DNA of 64,000 nt from Rhodoferax ferrireducens (GTDB lineage: Bacteria; Pseudomonadota; Gammaproteobacteria; Burkholderiales; Burkholderiaceae_C): NCBI GenBank assembly GCA_002083775.1, contig MTEI01000004.1, forward strand, positions 124,001 to 188,000. The letters are read 5' to 3'. The notes beneath the pieces were generated by a model. It was given only the letters and a program-made list of their open reading frames with translations. It had not been told where the DNA came from and did not search any database. Both the position numbers and the translations under genes were made by a program. Below are positions 1 through 9,810 of this stretch, piece by piece. Position 1 is the stretch's first letter. The number at the start of each line of letters is the position of its first letter.

Positions 1-946
1 CCAGGCCATGCCCCGCAGAGCGCGCCGCCGGGTTGGGGCCTACCGTGTTGCTGACCTTGATCACCACGGTGGAGCCGCGCCGCTGGGTGCTGACCCGGAT
101 GCGCGCGCCATTGGCGCTGGGCTCCACCCCGTGTTTGACGGCGTTTTCCACCAGCGGTTGCAGCAGCAGGGGCGGCAACCGCGCACCCGCTGCCGCCTCG
201 TCGATGGACCATTCCACCTGAATCCGATCGCCAAAACGCACCTGCTCAATGGCCAGATAGCGCTGCGCCAGCGCAATTTCATCGGCCAGCGTGACGCTTT
301 GGTGTTGCTCGGCCAGCGCGTAGCGAAACAGATCGCTCAGGTCTTCCAGCAGACGCTCAGCCTTGCGCGGCTCGGCGCGCACCAGGGCCACGGCGCTGTT
401 CAAGGTGTTGAACAAGAAATGCGGCCGGATGCGCGCCTGCAATTCAGCCAGCCGCGCAGCCGTGGCGGCAGGGGTTTTGCCCTTGGCGCGCAACACCAGG
501 GCCGCCACCAGCACGGCCGACAACAACGCCCCGCTGAAAGCGCTGGCCCACCAGGGCGCCACATCCAGCAGACCCATGAACCACAATACTCCGCAGCCGT
601 ACAAACCCGCCAGCGCGCCCAGCGCCACCCCCGCCACCTGCTGAAACGCCGACGTGAGGCGGGCCAGCATCTTCTTCAGGCTGCAGGCGACAATCAGCCA
701 CACCAGCGTGGCGGGCAAGGCCGCGCCGGTGACCAACGACAAGCGGGTAAGCCACTGCAACATATCTGCAGCGCCAAACATGGCCACCACCCCCACCACG
801 CCTTCGACAAACAGCACCGCGCGCAGCACCACGCCGACGCGGCAGGCGTCAAACACCAGCGAGTCCGGCGCAGGCGGCAGCGGCTCGCTGCCCAGAGGCT
901 GCGAAGTCGTTTCCTGGAAGACCGATAAAATTTGCGAATCTTTCAT
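1..946 (-). CDS. algZ: AlgZ/LytS-type sensor histidine kinase, 5' part (truncated by window edge)
   Basis: The reading frame is open from an ATG at 946 down to base 1, so the C-terminus lies outside the window; about 315 residues are visible. The N-terminal third has four likely membrane segments. It is followed by the His_kinase signature (RPHFLFNTLNS, phospho-accepting His) and an N-box of the HATPase domain (LVENAVKHGVEP). This arrangement is typical of the LytS/YehU/AlgZ kinases that pair with a LytTR response regulator. In many betaproteobacteria algZ-algR lies next to argH and hemC, and argH is divergent here with about 100 bp between starts. The exact symbol is inferred from that context. 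ORFs on the opposite strand over this stretch are shadows. Confidence 0.85.
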   Translation of the reverse strand, partial: MKDSQILSVFQETTSQPLGSEPLPPAPDSLVFDACRVGVVLRAVLFVEGVVGVVAMFGAADMLQWLTRLSLVTGAALPATLVWLIVACSLKKMLARLTSAFQQVAGVALGALAGLYGCGVLWFMGLLDVAPWWASAFSGALLSAVLVAALVLRAKGKTPAATAARLAELQARIRPHFLFNTLNSAVALVRAEPRKAERLLEDLSDLFRYALAEQHQSVTLADEIALAQRYLAIEQVRFGDRIQVEWSIDEAAAGARLPPLLLQPLVENAVKHGVEPSANGARIRVSTQRRGSTVVIKVSNTVGPNPAARSAGHGL

Positions 947-1045
947 TGACCAGAGGATGGCGGCAGATGTTTGAGAGCCACCGCCCATTATTGATGATTC
1001 CCGGTCAAAAACCCTCCACAACCACCGCCTCGGCGCAGCCTGCTC

Positions 1046-2497
1046 ATGAGTCAAAACCAATTCGATAAAAAATCCCAAGGCTGGTCGGCCCTGTTTTCCG
1101 AGCCGATGAGCGACTTGGTCAAACGCTACACCTCCAGCGTGTTTTTTGACAAGCGGCTGTGGCAGGCCGATATCACCGGCAGCCTGGCACACGCCGAGAT
1201 GTTGGCCACCCAGGGCATCATCAGCCGTCAGGACCTCGCTGACATTGAACGCGGCCTGGCACAAATCACCGCTGACATTGAGGCGGGCGCGTTTGAGTGG
1301 AAACTGGACCTGGAAGACGTGCACCTGAACATCGAAGCGCGCCTGACGCAGCTGGTGGGCGATGCCGGCAAACGCCTGCACACCGGCCGCTCGCGCAACG
1401 ACCAGGTGGCTACCGACGTGCGGCTGTGGTTGCGCGGCGAAATTGACCTGATCAACACTCTGCTCATCGACCTGCAAACCTCGCTGCTGGAAGTGGCTGA
1501 GAAACATGTTGAGGTGATCCTGCCCGGCTTCACCCATTTACAGGTGGCGCAGCCCATCAGCTTTGGCCACCACATGCTGGCCTACGTGGAAATGTTCAGC
1601 CGGGATGCCGAGCGCATGGCCGAGGTGCGCCAACGCGTCAACCGCCTGCCGCTGGGCGCTGCCGCGCTGGCCGGCACCAGCTACCCGCTGGACCGCGAAC
1701 GCGTGGCCAAAACCCTGGGTATGGTGGATGCCACAGGCCAACCGCAGGTCTGTCAGAACAGCCTGGACGCCGTGAGTGACCGTGACTTCGCCATCGAATT
1801 CGCCGCCGCCGCCAGCCTGTGCATGGTGCATATCAGCCGTTTGAGTGAAGAACTGATCATCTGGATGAGCCAGAACTTCGGTTTCATCAAAATTGCCGAC
1901 CGCTTCACCACCGGCAGCTCGATCATGCCGCAGAAGAAAAACCCGGACGTGCCCGAACTCGCGCGCGGCAAGACTGGCCGCGTGGTGGGCCACCTGATGG
2001 GTCTGATCACCCTGATGAAGGGCCAACCACTGGCCTACAACAAAGACAACCAGGAAGACAAGGAACCGCTGTTTGACACGGTCGACACGCTGAAAGACAC
2101 GTTGCGCATCTTTTCCGAGATGGTGGGCGGCCAGTTCAACCCGGCAACTGGCCAGAAGGAAGGTGGCATCTCCGTGAACGCCGAGGCCATGGAGCGAGCC
2201 GCCCTCAAAGGCTACGCCACCGCCACCGACCTGGCCGACTACCTGGTGAAAAAAGGCCTGCCTTTCCGCGACGCCCACGAAACCGTGGCCCACGCCGTCA
2301 AAGCGGCGGTCACCCATCAAGTGGACCTGTCGGAACTGCCGCTGGCGGTGTTGCAGGAGTTCAACCCGACAATTGAGAAAGATGTGTTTGACGTGCTCAG
2401 CCTGCGCGGTTCATTGAACACCCGCAACGTGCTGGGTGGCACCGCGCCGCGCCAAGTGCGCCTGCAGATTGCCCGGCATCGGCAACGGCTGGCCTAG
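1046..2497 (+). CDS. argH: Argininosuccinate lyase
   Basis: Cleaves argininosuccinate to arginine and fumarate, the last step of arginine synthesis, in the cytoplasm. The 483-residue length is a little above the usual 460-470. The signature loop [12 protein letters not shown], carrying the catalytic serine region, is intact, as is the N-terminal substrate motif [12 protein letters not shown]. The start at 1046 gives the typical [14 protein letters not shown] opening of betaproteobacterial ArgH. It is transcribed away from the sensor kinase, so the 99 bp between them must hold both promoters. It appears monocistronic. Confidence 0.97.
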   Translation: MSQNQFDKKSQGWSALFSEPMSDLVKRYTSSVFFDKRLWQADITGSLAHAEMLATQGIISRQDLADIERGLAQITADIEAGAFEWKLDLEDVHLNIEARLTQLVGDAGKRLHTGRSRNDQVATDVRLWLRGEIDLINTLLIDLQTSLLEVAEKHVEVILPGFTHLQVAQPISFGHHMLAYVEMFSRDAERMAEVRQRVNRLPLGAAALAGTSYPLDRERVAKTLGMVDATGQPQVCQNSLDAVSDRDFAIEFAAAASLCMVHISRLSEELIIWMSQNFGFIKIADRFTTGSSIMPQKKNPDVPELARGKTGRVVGHLMGLITLMKGQPLAYNKDNQEDKEPLFDTVDTLKDTLRIFSEMVGGQFNPATGQKEGGISVNAEAMERAALKGYATATDLADYLVKKGLPFRDAHETVAHAVKAAVTHQVDLSELPLAVLQEFNPTIEKDVFDVLSLRGSLNTRNVLGGTAPRQVRLQIARHRQRLA

Positions 2498-2577
2498 ACT
2501 CACCTCTGCTTCAGGGTTTTTCCAAGCAACACAACAAGCCGCCACCAAGCGGCCGCGCTCGCCTCTTTGATCAATTG

Positions 2578-3264
2578 ATGAACATCCGCCCCCGATTTTT
2601 GGTTTACGCAGCAATTCTGGCCCTTGGAACCCTGGTCGCCACATCTGGCCAAGCACAGCCTGAAACAGCGCGCAGCAGCGCCAATGTCGACCTGCAAAAA
2701 CGCCTGTTGCAAGCCAAAGACGACCCCAAGCTAGCTGAAAAACTCCTCGTCTCCGGTGCCAAGGTGGCTACTTTTTGCGCCAATTGCCATGGTGCCCAAG
2801 GCAACAGCCTCAACCCGACCATTCCGAACCTGGCGGCACAGCATCCAACTTTTCTGCTGCTGCAGCTGCGCAAATTTGCCGACGGCACGCGCCGCAATGA
2901 GTTCATGGAGGGCATGATCAAAGCCCTCAGCGCGGATGAAAAGGTCGGGGTGGCCCTGTTTTACAGCAGCCAGACGCTTCCGGGCAAGCCCTCGACCAAC
3001 CCAACCCTGGCCGCCAAGGGGAAAGACATCTTCAACAAGAACTGTTTCCGCTGCCACGGTGACAATGGGCTCGGTGACGAGAACTACGCGCGCATCGCCG
3101 GGCAACAGTCCGAGTATCTGAAACTGACCCTGCAGCGCTACAAAAGTGGCAGCGGTGTTCGCGTCGATCCGCTGATGGCAGCCAACACCCGGCTGCTGTC
3201 AGACAGCGACCTGGACGCCGTGGTGGCCCACGTTTCCTCCCTTCCTTCCAACGCACCGAAGTAA
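2578..3264 (+). CDS. Exported diheme cytochrome c (c4/c553 type)
   Basis: A 228-residue periplasmic electron carrier. An N-terminal signal peptide (hydrophobic core YAAILALGTLVA, cleavage probably after GQA) is followed by two class I cytochrome domains, each with a CXXCH haem-binding site: CANCH in the first half and CRCH-type (CFRCHGDNG) in the second. Methionines suitable as sixth ligands follow in each half. I use the ATG at 2578; a TTG at 2575 in the same frame is less likely. It lies 9 bp before the RskA-like gene at 3274, so the two are probably co-transcribed. The electron-transfer partner cannot be told from the sequence. Confidence 0.88.
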   Translation: MNIRPRFLVYAAILALGTLVATSGQAQPETARSSANVDLQKRLLQAKDDPKLAEKLLVSGAKVATFCANCHGAQGNSLNPTIPNLAAQHPTFLLLQLRKFADGTRRNEFMEGMIKALSADEKVGVALFYSSQTLPGKPSTNPTLAAKGKDIFNKNCFRCHGDNGLGDENYARIAGQQSEYLKLTLQRYKSGSGVRVDPLMAANTRLLSDSDLDAVVAHVSSLPSNAPK

Positions 3265-3273
3265 CCTATCTCC

Positions 3274-3795
3274 ATGACTGAACTCGACCAAGCCCCTCCC
3301 CCACCCTACAACTGGAGCCTGCAGCGCTGGCGCCTGGCCACCATTTTTAGCCTGATCCTGCTGTCAGTGGCGGTAGCCACCATTTTCAGCATGAAGGAGC
3401 AGTTCAAGGCGCAAATCACCCACATGCAGACCAAGCTGAAATCGGTGCCGCAGATCAAATATGTGGCGGTGCTGGTGGACGACAAATTCACGCCCGCACA
3501 GCTCATCACCTTTGACCCGCAGGATGGGCGCTTGCAGATCCAGCGCCTCAACGACATCAAGGAAGGGCGCGAGGACAGCATGCAGCTGTGGGCGCTGGAT
3601 GACGCCGGGCGCCCCTTGTCGCTGGGTGTGCTCACCCCCAAGCTGAAAACCGCGCAGCTGCCGGTGTCTGAAAAAATTCTCTCGCAAGCGGTGGGGCTGG
3701 CCATCAGCGTGGAAGAGCGCGGCGGCGTGGAGAGCGGCAAACTGCCGCGCCTGCCGTACCTGTACACCGGTACGCTGATCCAGAAAGCCCTGTAG
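3274..3795 (+). CDS. Membrane-anchored protein with RskA-like (anti-sigma-K C-terminal) domain
   Basis: 173 residues. A short cytoplasmic N-terminus with a proline run (PPPPYNWSLQRWR) is followed by one transmembrane helix (about residues 25-45) and a periplasmic domain. That domain resembles the RskA C-terminal domain: QLWALDDAGRPLSLGVL, then AISVEERGGVESGKLPRLPYLYTG. The cytoplasmic part is too short to hold the usual zinc-binding anti-sigma helix bundle, and no sigma-factor gene is nearby. It is therefore either a stripped anti-sigma protein or a different user of the domain. It directly follows the cytochrome gene. The function is unknown; the domain call is by pattern only. Confidence 0.6.
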   Translation: MTELDQAPPPPYNWSLQRWRLATIFSLILLSVAVATIFSMKEQFKAQITHMQTKLKSVPQIKYVAVLVDDKFTPAQLITFDPQDGRLQIQRLNDIKEGREDSMQLWALDDAGRPLSLGVLTPKLKTAQLPVSEKILSQAVGLAISVEERGGVESGKLPRLPYLYTGTLIQKAL

Positions 3796-3834
3796 CGCTT
3801 GGGCTAAAGTGGGGGTTCACCCTGGGGGCCTACC

Positions 3835-6800
3835 GTGAACCTTCCAAACATCATTCTGGCTGGCAGCCTGCTGGCCGGCAGTGTCAGCAGCCATGCCTTG
3901 CAAGTGCTCAGCCTGTCGCCGCAGGGCGAAGTGGCCCGCATCAACCAGGTATCGGTGAAATTTGATGAGGCCGTCGCCAATTTTGGCGACCCCAAAGCCG
4001 CAGCGCCGCTCACCCTGCAGTGCAGCGATGCTTCAGCCAGTCAGGGCAGTGGCCGCTGGCTCAGCGACCGGCAATGGGTGTATGACTTCGCCACCGAGCT
4101 GCCCCCGGGCGTGCGCTGCAACGTTCACCTCAATCCAGGGCTCAAATCGGCCTCTGGCCCAAGCATTGAAAGGGCTAGAAGCTACACTTTCAATAGTGGT
4201 GGGCCGTTGGTGCAACGTATCCTGCCCAATCCAGGCACGCCCCTTGAAGAAGAGCAGTTTTTCATCTTGCAACTCAGCGGCCCGGCAGCCCCTGCCAGTG
4301 TGCTGGCCCATGTGGGCTGTACCTTGCAAGGCGTGGGTGAACGTATTGCGGTGCGTTTGATCGACGGTGCCGAGCGCGCCGCCCTGTTGGCATCTCAAGA
4401 CCTGACCTTGCTCGCTGCCCAAAGCCCGCTGAGTGTGGTGACACTGGCCTGCACACGCCGCCTCACCCCGGGTGCCCGGATGCAACTGGTGTACGGCCAA
4501 GGCGTGGCCACGCCAGCCACTGCCAGCTCCGCCCAGGGCGTGGCCAACACGGTGGAGCGTCGCTTTGACTACCGGGTGCGCGAACCCTTCACCGCCGACC
4601 TGAGCTGCGAGCGTGAAAACGCCCGCGCTGCCTGCCTGCCGATGCGCCCCATCCGCCTGAGCTTCAGCGCACCGGTACAGCGCAAGCTGCTCGACGGCCT
4701 GCGCCTGACTTCAGCCAAGGACAACTTCAAACCCAGCTTTGACGAAGACGCCAGCGACGCCGAGAGCGTGGTCAACAGCGTCAGCTTCAAGCCCTGGCTG
4801 CCCGAGCAGACCACCTTCACGCTGGAGCTGCCCGCCGGTTTCAAAGACGCCTCTGGCCGCACGCTGGGCAACGCTGGCAGCTTCCCGCTCACGATCGCCA
4901 CCGGGCCAATGCCGCCGCTGGCCAAGTTTGCCGCTGCGCCGTTTGGCATTGTGGAGCGTTTTGCCGAGCCCGACGGTGTGGCCATGCTGCCCATCACCCT
5001 GCGCCACGTGGAAGCTGACCTAGCGGTCAAAAGCCTGTCGTCCGGCAGCCGGGCAGCCACTGGCCAAGTCAGCGATTTGAACCCCAGCGCAGACGCCGAC
5101 ATCATCGCCTGGTTCAGAAAAGTACAGCAATACAACGGCTACAGCGTGCCACTTGAACGGGCCCGGGCTGACACCAGCAGGCCGCTGCCACAAATGCCCC
5201 TGCTATCAGACGGCAAGCCTGACAACAGCATCCAGACCCGCATGCTGTCTTTGCTGCAGGGGCAGCCGGGTATCAAGACGCTGGACTTGCCCCAACCTGC
5301 CAACCCCGACCCGCGCCCGTTCGAGGTGGTGGGCATTCCGCTCTCGCCAGGCTTTCATGTTCTGGAAGTGGCCTCGCCGCGGCTGGGCACCTCCTTGCTG
5401 GACGAGCGTTTGGGTGCCAACCGCACCATGTACGTGCGCACCTCGGTGCTGGTCACCAACCTGGCGGTGCACTTCAAGCTGGGCCGCGACAACGCCCTGG
5501 CTTGGGTCACCACGTTGGACAAAGGCACGCCGGTGGCCAACTCCCGCGTGGCTGTGTCTGACTGCCGTGGCCGTGAAGTGGCCAGCGCCACCAGCAACGC
5601 CCAGGGCATGGCCAGCTTCACCGGCATCAGCCCGCAGGCACCTGTCTGCGACGATGATGTCGGTTACACCGACGCCTACTTTGTCAGCGCCCGCGCCGAG
5701 CAAGCGGGCGTGCTGGACATGGCCTTCACCTGGAGCGACTGGCACAAAGGCATTGAGCCCTGGCGCTTCAACCTGCCCACCAGTCTGGAGGCCCAGCCCG
5801 ACGAGCGCGCCCACACCATTTTTGACCGCACGCTCTTGCGCGCTGGCGAAACCGTGTCGATGAAGCACCTGCTGCGCACCGAAACATCACAAGGCTTTGG
5901 CCTGGCCGCCAGCCAACCCAACAACCTGGTCATCACCCATGTGGGCAGCGGCCAGCAGTACAGCCAGCCTCTGGCCTGGCGCAAAACCGCCACCGGCGGT
6001 TTAAGTGCCGAGAGCACTTTTGCCGTACCAACTGGGGCTAAGCTGGGTGTGTATCAGGTGGAATTGCGCGGAAGCGAGAGCCGCCAGAGTTTTTACAGCG
6101 GCGAGTTTCGCGTGGAAGAATTCCGCTTGCCGGTGCTGCAGGGCCGCATCACCCCCAGTGACAAAGCCCCTTTGGTGAATGCCAGAACGGTGCCGCTCGA
6201 CGTTTATGTCAATTACGTCTCGGGCGGCGGTGCCAGCCAACTGCCCGTGCGTGTGTCGGCGCTGGTGCGCAACAAAACCTTGAATTTCAGCGACTTTGAA
6301 GCCTTCAGCTTCTCGCCACCGCAAGGCAGCAACACGGCCAGCGGCGATGAGGAAGACGCCAACAGCGCCCAGGACAGCAAGGTGATCACCGACAAGCTGC
6401 CCATGACGCTGGACAAAAACGGCACCGGCAAGCTGTCCATCGACAACATCCCCACCAGCCGCCAGCCGCAGGACCTGCTGCTGGAAGCCAGCTACGCCGA
6501 CCCGAATGGTGAGGTGCAAACCCTGCGCAGCACCCAGGCGTTGTGGCCCGCCAGTGTGGTGGCCGGTATCAAGACCGAGGGCTGGGTATCGAGCCGCCAG
6601 AACATCAAGTTCCAGGCGTTGGCGCTGGACCTGAGCGGCAAACCGCAAGCCGATGTCGCGCTGCAGGTCAAGGCCATCTCCCGCATCACCACCACCAGCC
6701 GCAAACGTCTGGTCGGCGGTTTTTACAGCTACGACAACCAGACCCGAGTGAAAGAGTTGGGTAAGGTGTGCAGCGGCAAGAGCGATGCGCGCGGCCTGCT

Positions 6801-9800
6801 GCTTTGTGAAACCAAGCTGACCGAGGCCGGTGAAGTGGAGCTGGTGGTCACCGCCCAGGACGCGGCGGGCAACAGCAGCCATGCGGCTTCCAGCGTGTAC
6901 GTCACCCAACAGGGCGAACTGTGGTTTGGTGGCGAGGACCATGACCGCATCGACCTGATCCCCGAGAAAAAGAGCTACCAGCCCGGTGACACCGCCCGCT
7001 TTCAGGTGCGTATGCCGTTCCGCTTTGCCACGGCGCTGCTGACCGTGGAGCGCGAGGGCATCCTGCACACCGAGGTGGTGCAGCTGACTGGCCAGGACCC
7101 GACGATTGAACTCAAAGTCAAAGACGGCTGGGGCCCGAATGTGTATGTGAGTGTGCTGGCGCTGCGCGGACGGCTGCGCGAGGTGCCCTGGTACAGCTTT
7201 TTCACCTGGGGTTTCAAGGCGCCGCGTGAATGGTGGACCTCGTTCTGGTTTGAGGGCAAAGAGTTTGTGGCCCCGACCGCGCTGGTGGATTTGAGTAAAC
7301 CGGCCTTTCGGCTGGGCGTGGCGGAGATTCGTGTTGGCACCCAGGCGCACCAGTTGGCGGTGAGCGTGACGGCTGACAAGGAAAGTTACGCGGTGCGCAG
7401 CCAGGCCAAGGTGACTATCAAGGTCAAATTACCTAACGGCCAGCCTGCGGCCAACGCTGAAGTGGCGCTGGCCGCCGTTGACCAGGCGCTGCTGGAGCTG
7501 ATGCCCAACACCAGCTGGAACCTGCTGGACGCGATGCTGCAGCGCCGCAGCTGGGGCGTGGAAACGTCCACCGCGCAAATGGAAATCATCGGCCGCAGGC
7601 ACTATGGTCGCAAGGCGGTGGCGGCGGGCGGTGGTGGTGGTCACAGCGGCACGCGTGAGCTGCTGGACACGCTGCTGCTGTGGAACCCGTCCGTTAAACT
7701 GGATGCCAACGGCAGCGCCACGGTGACGGTGCCGCTCAACGACGCGTTGACCACCTTCAAAATTGTCGCCGTGGCCGATACATCGACCGGCCTGTTTGGC
7801 ACCGGCAGCACCAGCATTCGCGCCACCCAAGACCTGCAGATCATCAGCGGCCTGCCGCCGCTGGTGCGTGAAGACGATGTGTACCGCGCCCAGATCACCC
7901 TGCGCAACACCACCAAACACGCCATGAAAGTGGTCGTGACACCGCGTGCCACACTATTGAACTTGGAGCAGCAGACCCTTGATATACCTGGGCTGGAGGC
8001 CCGTGAGGCATTATGGACGGTGCGCGCCCCGGCGCAGCTGGCACAAACCCGCTTCGAGGCCATCCTGTGGGAGATTGAGGCCAAAGATACTTTGAGCAGT
8101 GCGCGCGATGCGCTGAAAGCCAGCCAGCGCATCATCCCGGCTGTGCCGCTCACCGTGCAGCAGGCCACGCTGATGCAGGTGGACAAAACCTTCACGCTGG
8201 ATGTGGCGCCGCCCGCCCATGCACTACCCGGTCGCGGTGGTTTAAAGATGTCGCTGCAGCCCAAGCTGGCCGAGGGTTTGCCGGGCGTGAAAGACTGGTT
8301 TGCCAACTACCCGTTTGCCTGTCTGGAGCAAAAAGCCAGCAAAGCCATCGGCTTAAGAGACGGCAAACTGTGGAACACCCTGACGGCGCAGCTTCCCGGC
8401 TACCTGGACGCTGATGGCTTGGCCAGCTACTTCCCGCCGCGTGATGGTGAAGCCGATCGCGGCAGCGACACCCTCACCGCCTACTTGCTGGCCGCCGCCC
8501 ATGAGGCGAGCAGCATCAACCCGGCGTTTGCCCTGAGCGATGACCTGCGTGCGCCCATGGAGCGTGGCCTGATCGGTTTTGTCGAAGGCAAGATTCAGCG
8601 CAACTTCTGGAGCCCGCGCCAAGACCTGGACGTGCGCAAGCTCGCCGCTATCGAAGCGCTGTCGCGTTACGGCAAGGCGCAAGGGCGTTTGCTTGGGTCC
8701 ATCACCATCGCGCCAAACCAGTGGCCCACCCACGCGGTGATTGATTGGCTGAACATTCTGAAACGGGTGCAAGACGTGCCCGACCGCAACAAACGCGTCG
8801 CAGAAGCCACCCAAATCCTGAAAAGCCGCATCAGCTACCAAGGCACCAAGATCATTTTCAGCACCGAGCGTGACCACTACTGGTGGTGGCTGATGCAAAA
8901 CGGCGACGTGAACACCGCGCGGCTGATGCTGGTGATGATGGACGACCCGGCCTGGCAAGACGACATGGGCCGCCTGGCCAATGGTTTCATCAACCGCCAG
9001 CAGGGTGGCGCCTGGCACACCACCACCGCCAACCTGTGGGGCGGTCTGGCGCTGGAGAAGTTCTCGGCCAAGTTTGAGGCCGTGCCCGTTTCCGGTACCA
9101 CCCAGGTCAGCATGAGCGCAAACACCGCCAGCGTGGACTGGCGCAAAGTGGAGCGCATCCAAACCACCGAAGCCCCTGGCGCCGCGCACCAGAGCAGCTG
9201 GTTTGGCGCACCCGCCGCACCGGGCAACCTGAAGAACAACAGCCTGTTCCTTCCATGGGGCCAACCTGCGGTCAAAGACACCCTGAGCGTGACACACCAA
9301 GGCACTGGCAAACCCTGGCTGACGCTGCAGTCGGTGGCGGCTGTCCAGCTCAAGGCGCCGTTTTTTGCCGGTTACCAGATCAAAAAGACCATCACCCCCG
9401 TCGAACAAGCCAACCCAAAGCTGCCCGCAGGCAGCTACACGCGCGGCGACATCTTGCGCATCACGCTGGAAGTGACCGCCAGCGCCGACATGAGCTGGGC
9501 CGTGATCACCGACCCGGTGCCGGGGGGCGCGACCATTCTGGGCAGCGGCCTGGGCCGCGACAGCGAGATTGCCACGCAAGGTGAAAAACGCGAAGGTGAC
9601 GGCTGGAGCGCGTTTGAGGAGCGCAGTTTTGAGGCCTTCCGCAGCTACTACCAGTTTCTGCCCAAGGGCACGGTCAAGATGGTCTACACCGTCCGCCTGA
9701 ACAACGTGGGTGACTTCGCACTGCCGCCCAGCCGCGTGGAAGCGATGTACGCGCCGGAGATGTTTGGCGAGGCGCCGAATGCGCGGGTGAAGGTGGAGGC

Positions 9801-9810
9801 GGGCAAGTGA
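3835..9810 (+). CDS. Bacterial alpha-2-macroglobulin (YfhM-like)
   Basis: 1991 residues, GTG start. This is a giant periplasmic protease trap of the YfhM type. An N-terminal signal peptide without an obvious lipobox cysteine is followed by many beta-sandwich (MG) domains. The thioester motif CLEQ sits at about residues 1496-1499, within NYPFACLEQKASK, in the alpha-helical TED domain near the C-terminus. The bait-region neighbourhood cannot be fixed by eye. Its stop overlaps the start of pbpC (GTGA), the same pairing as E. coli yfhM-pbpC, where the two proteins are thought to guard and repair the envelope after attack. A copy of the dispersed palindrome lies at 4149-4196 in the N-terminal region. 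Confidence 0.93.
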   Translation: MNLPNIILAGSLLAGSVSSHALQVLSLSPQGEVARINQVSVKFDEAVANFGDPKAAAPLTLQCSDASASQGSGRWLSDRQWVYDFATELPPGVRCNVHLNPGLKSASGPSIERARSYTFNSGGPLVQRILPNPGTPLEEEQFFILQLSGPAAPASVLAHVGCTLQGVGERIAVRLIDGAERAALLASQDLTLLAAQSPLSVVTLACTRRLTPGARMQLVYGQGVATPATASSAQGVANTVERRFDYRVREPFTADLSCERENARAACLPMRPIRLSFSAPVQRKLLDGLRLTSAKDNFKPSFDEDASDAESVVNSVSFKPWLPEQTTFTLELPAGFKDASGRTLGNAGSFPLTIATGPMPPLAKFAAAPFGIVERFAEPDGVAMLPITLRHVEADLAVKSLSSGSRAATGQVSDLNPSADADIIAWFRKVQQYNGYSVPLERARADTSRPLPQMPLLSDGKPDNSIQTRMLSLLQGQPGIKTLDLPQPANPDPRPFEVVGIPLSPGFHVLEVASPRLGTSLLDERLGANRTMYVRTSVLVTNLAVHFKLGRDNALAWVTTLDKGTPVANSRVAVSDCRGREVASATSNAQGMASFTGISPQAPVCDDDVGYTDAYFVSARAEQAGVLDMAFTWSDWHKGIEPWRFNLPTSLEAQPDERAHTIFDRTLLRAGETVSMKHLLRTETSQGFGLAASQPNNLVITHVGSGQQYSQPLAWRKTATGGLSAESTFAVPTGAKLGVYQVELRGSESRQSFYSGEFRVEEFRLPVLQGRITPSDKAPLVNARTVPLDVYVNYVSGGGASQLPVRVSALVRNKTLNFSDFEAFSFSPPQGSNTASGDEEDANSAQDSKVITDKLPMTLDKNGTGKLSIDNIPTSRQPQDLLLEASYADPNGEVQTLRSTQALWPASVVAGIKTEGWVSSRQNIKFQALALDLSGKPQADVALQVKAISRITTTSRKRLVGGFYSYDNQTRVKELGKVCSGKSDARGLLLCETKLTEAGEVELVVTAQDAAGNSSHAASSVYVTQQGELWFGGEDHDRIDLIPEKKSYQPGDTARFQVRMPFRFATALLTVEREGILHTEVVQLTGQDPTIELKVKDGWGPNVYVSVLALRGRLREVPWYSFFTWGFKAPREWWTSFWFEGKEFVAPTALVDLSKPAFRLGVAEIRVGTQAHQLAVSVTADKESYAVRSQAKVTIKVKLPNGQPAANAEVALAAVDQALLELMPNTSWNLLDAMLQRRSWGVETSTAQMEIIGRRHYGRKAVAAGGGGGHSGTRELLDTLLLWNPSVKLDANGSATVTVPLNDALTTFKIVAVADTSTGLFGTGSTSIRATQDLQIISGLPPLVREDDVYRAQITLRNTTKHAMKVVVTPRATLLNLEQQTLDIPGLEAREALWTVRAPAQLAQTRFEAILWEIEAKDTLSSARDALKASQRIIPAVPLTVQQATLMQVDKTFTLDVAPPAHALPGRGGLKMSLQPKLAEGLPGVKDWFANYPFACLEQKASKAIGLRDGKLWNTLTAQLPGYLDADGLASYFPPRDGEADRGSDTLTAYLLAAAHEASSINPAFALSDDLRAPMERGLIGFVEGKIQRNFWSPRQDLDVRKLAAIEALSRYGKAQGRLLGSITIAPNQWPTHAVIDWLNILKRVQDVPDRNKRVAEATQILKSRISYQGTKIIFSTERDHYWWWLMQNGDVNTARLMLVMMDDPAWQDDMGRLANGFINRQQGGAWHTTTANLWGGLALEKFSAKFEAVPVSGTTQVSMSANTASVDWRKVERIQTTEAPGAAHQSSWFGAPAAPGNLKNNSLFLPWGQPAVKDTLSVTHQGTGKPWLTLQSVAAVQLKAPFFAGYQIKKTITPVEQANPKLPAGSYTRGDILRITLEVTASADMSWAVITDPVPGGATILGSGLGRDSEIATQGEKREGDGWSAFEERSFEAFRSYYQFLPKGTVKMVYTVRLNNVGDFALPPSRVEAMYAPEMFGEAPNARVKVEAGK
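4149..4196 (+). repeat. Palindromic element copy, in alpha-2-macroglobulin gene
   Basis: Forward orientation, diverged. GGCCTCTGGCCC is followed by AGGGCTAGAAGCTAC. It is read in-frame as part of a segment near residues 105-120 (SGPSIERARSYTF). Confidence 0.55.

Noticed and set aside
8..928. Long plus-strand reading frame at the left edge
   Set aside because: Its product has no family features; the minus strand encodes a clear LytS/AlgZ kinase over the same bases.
6001..7350. Long minus-strand frame inside the macroglobulin gene
   Set aside because: Low-complexity His/Gln-rich product typical of antisense frames; no start context.
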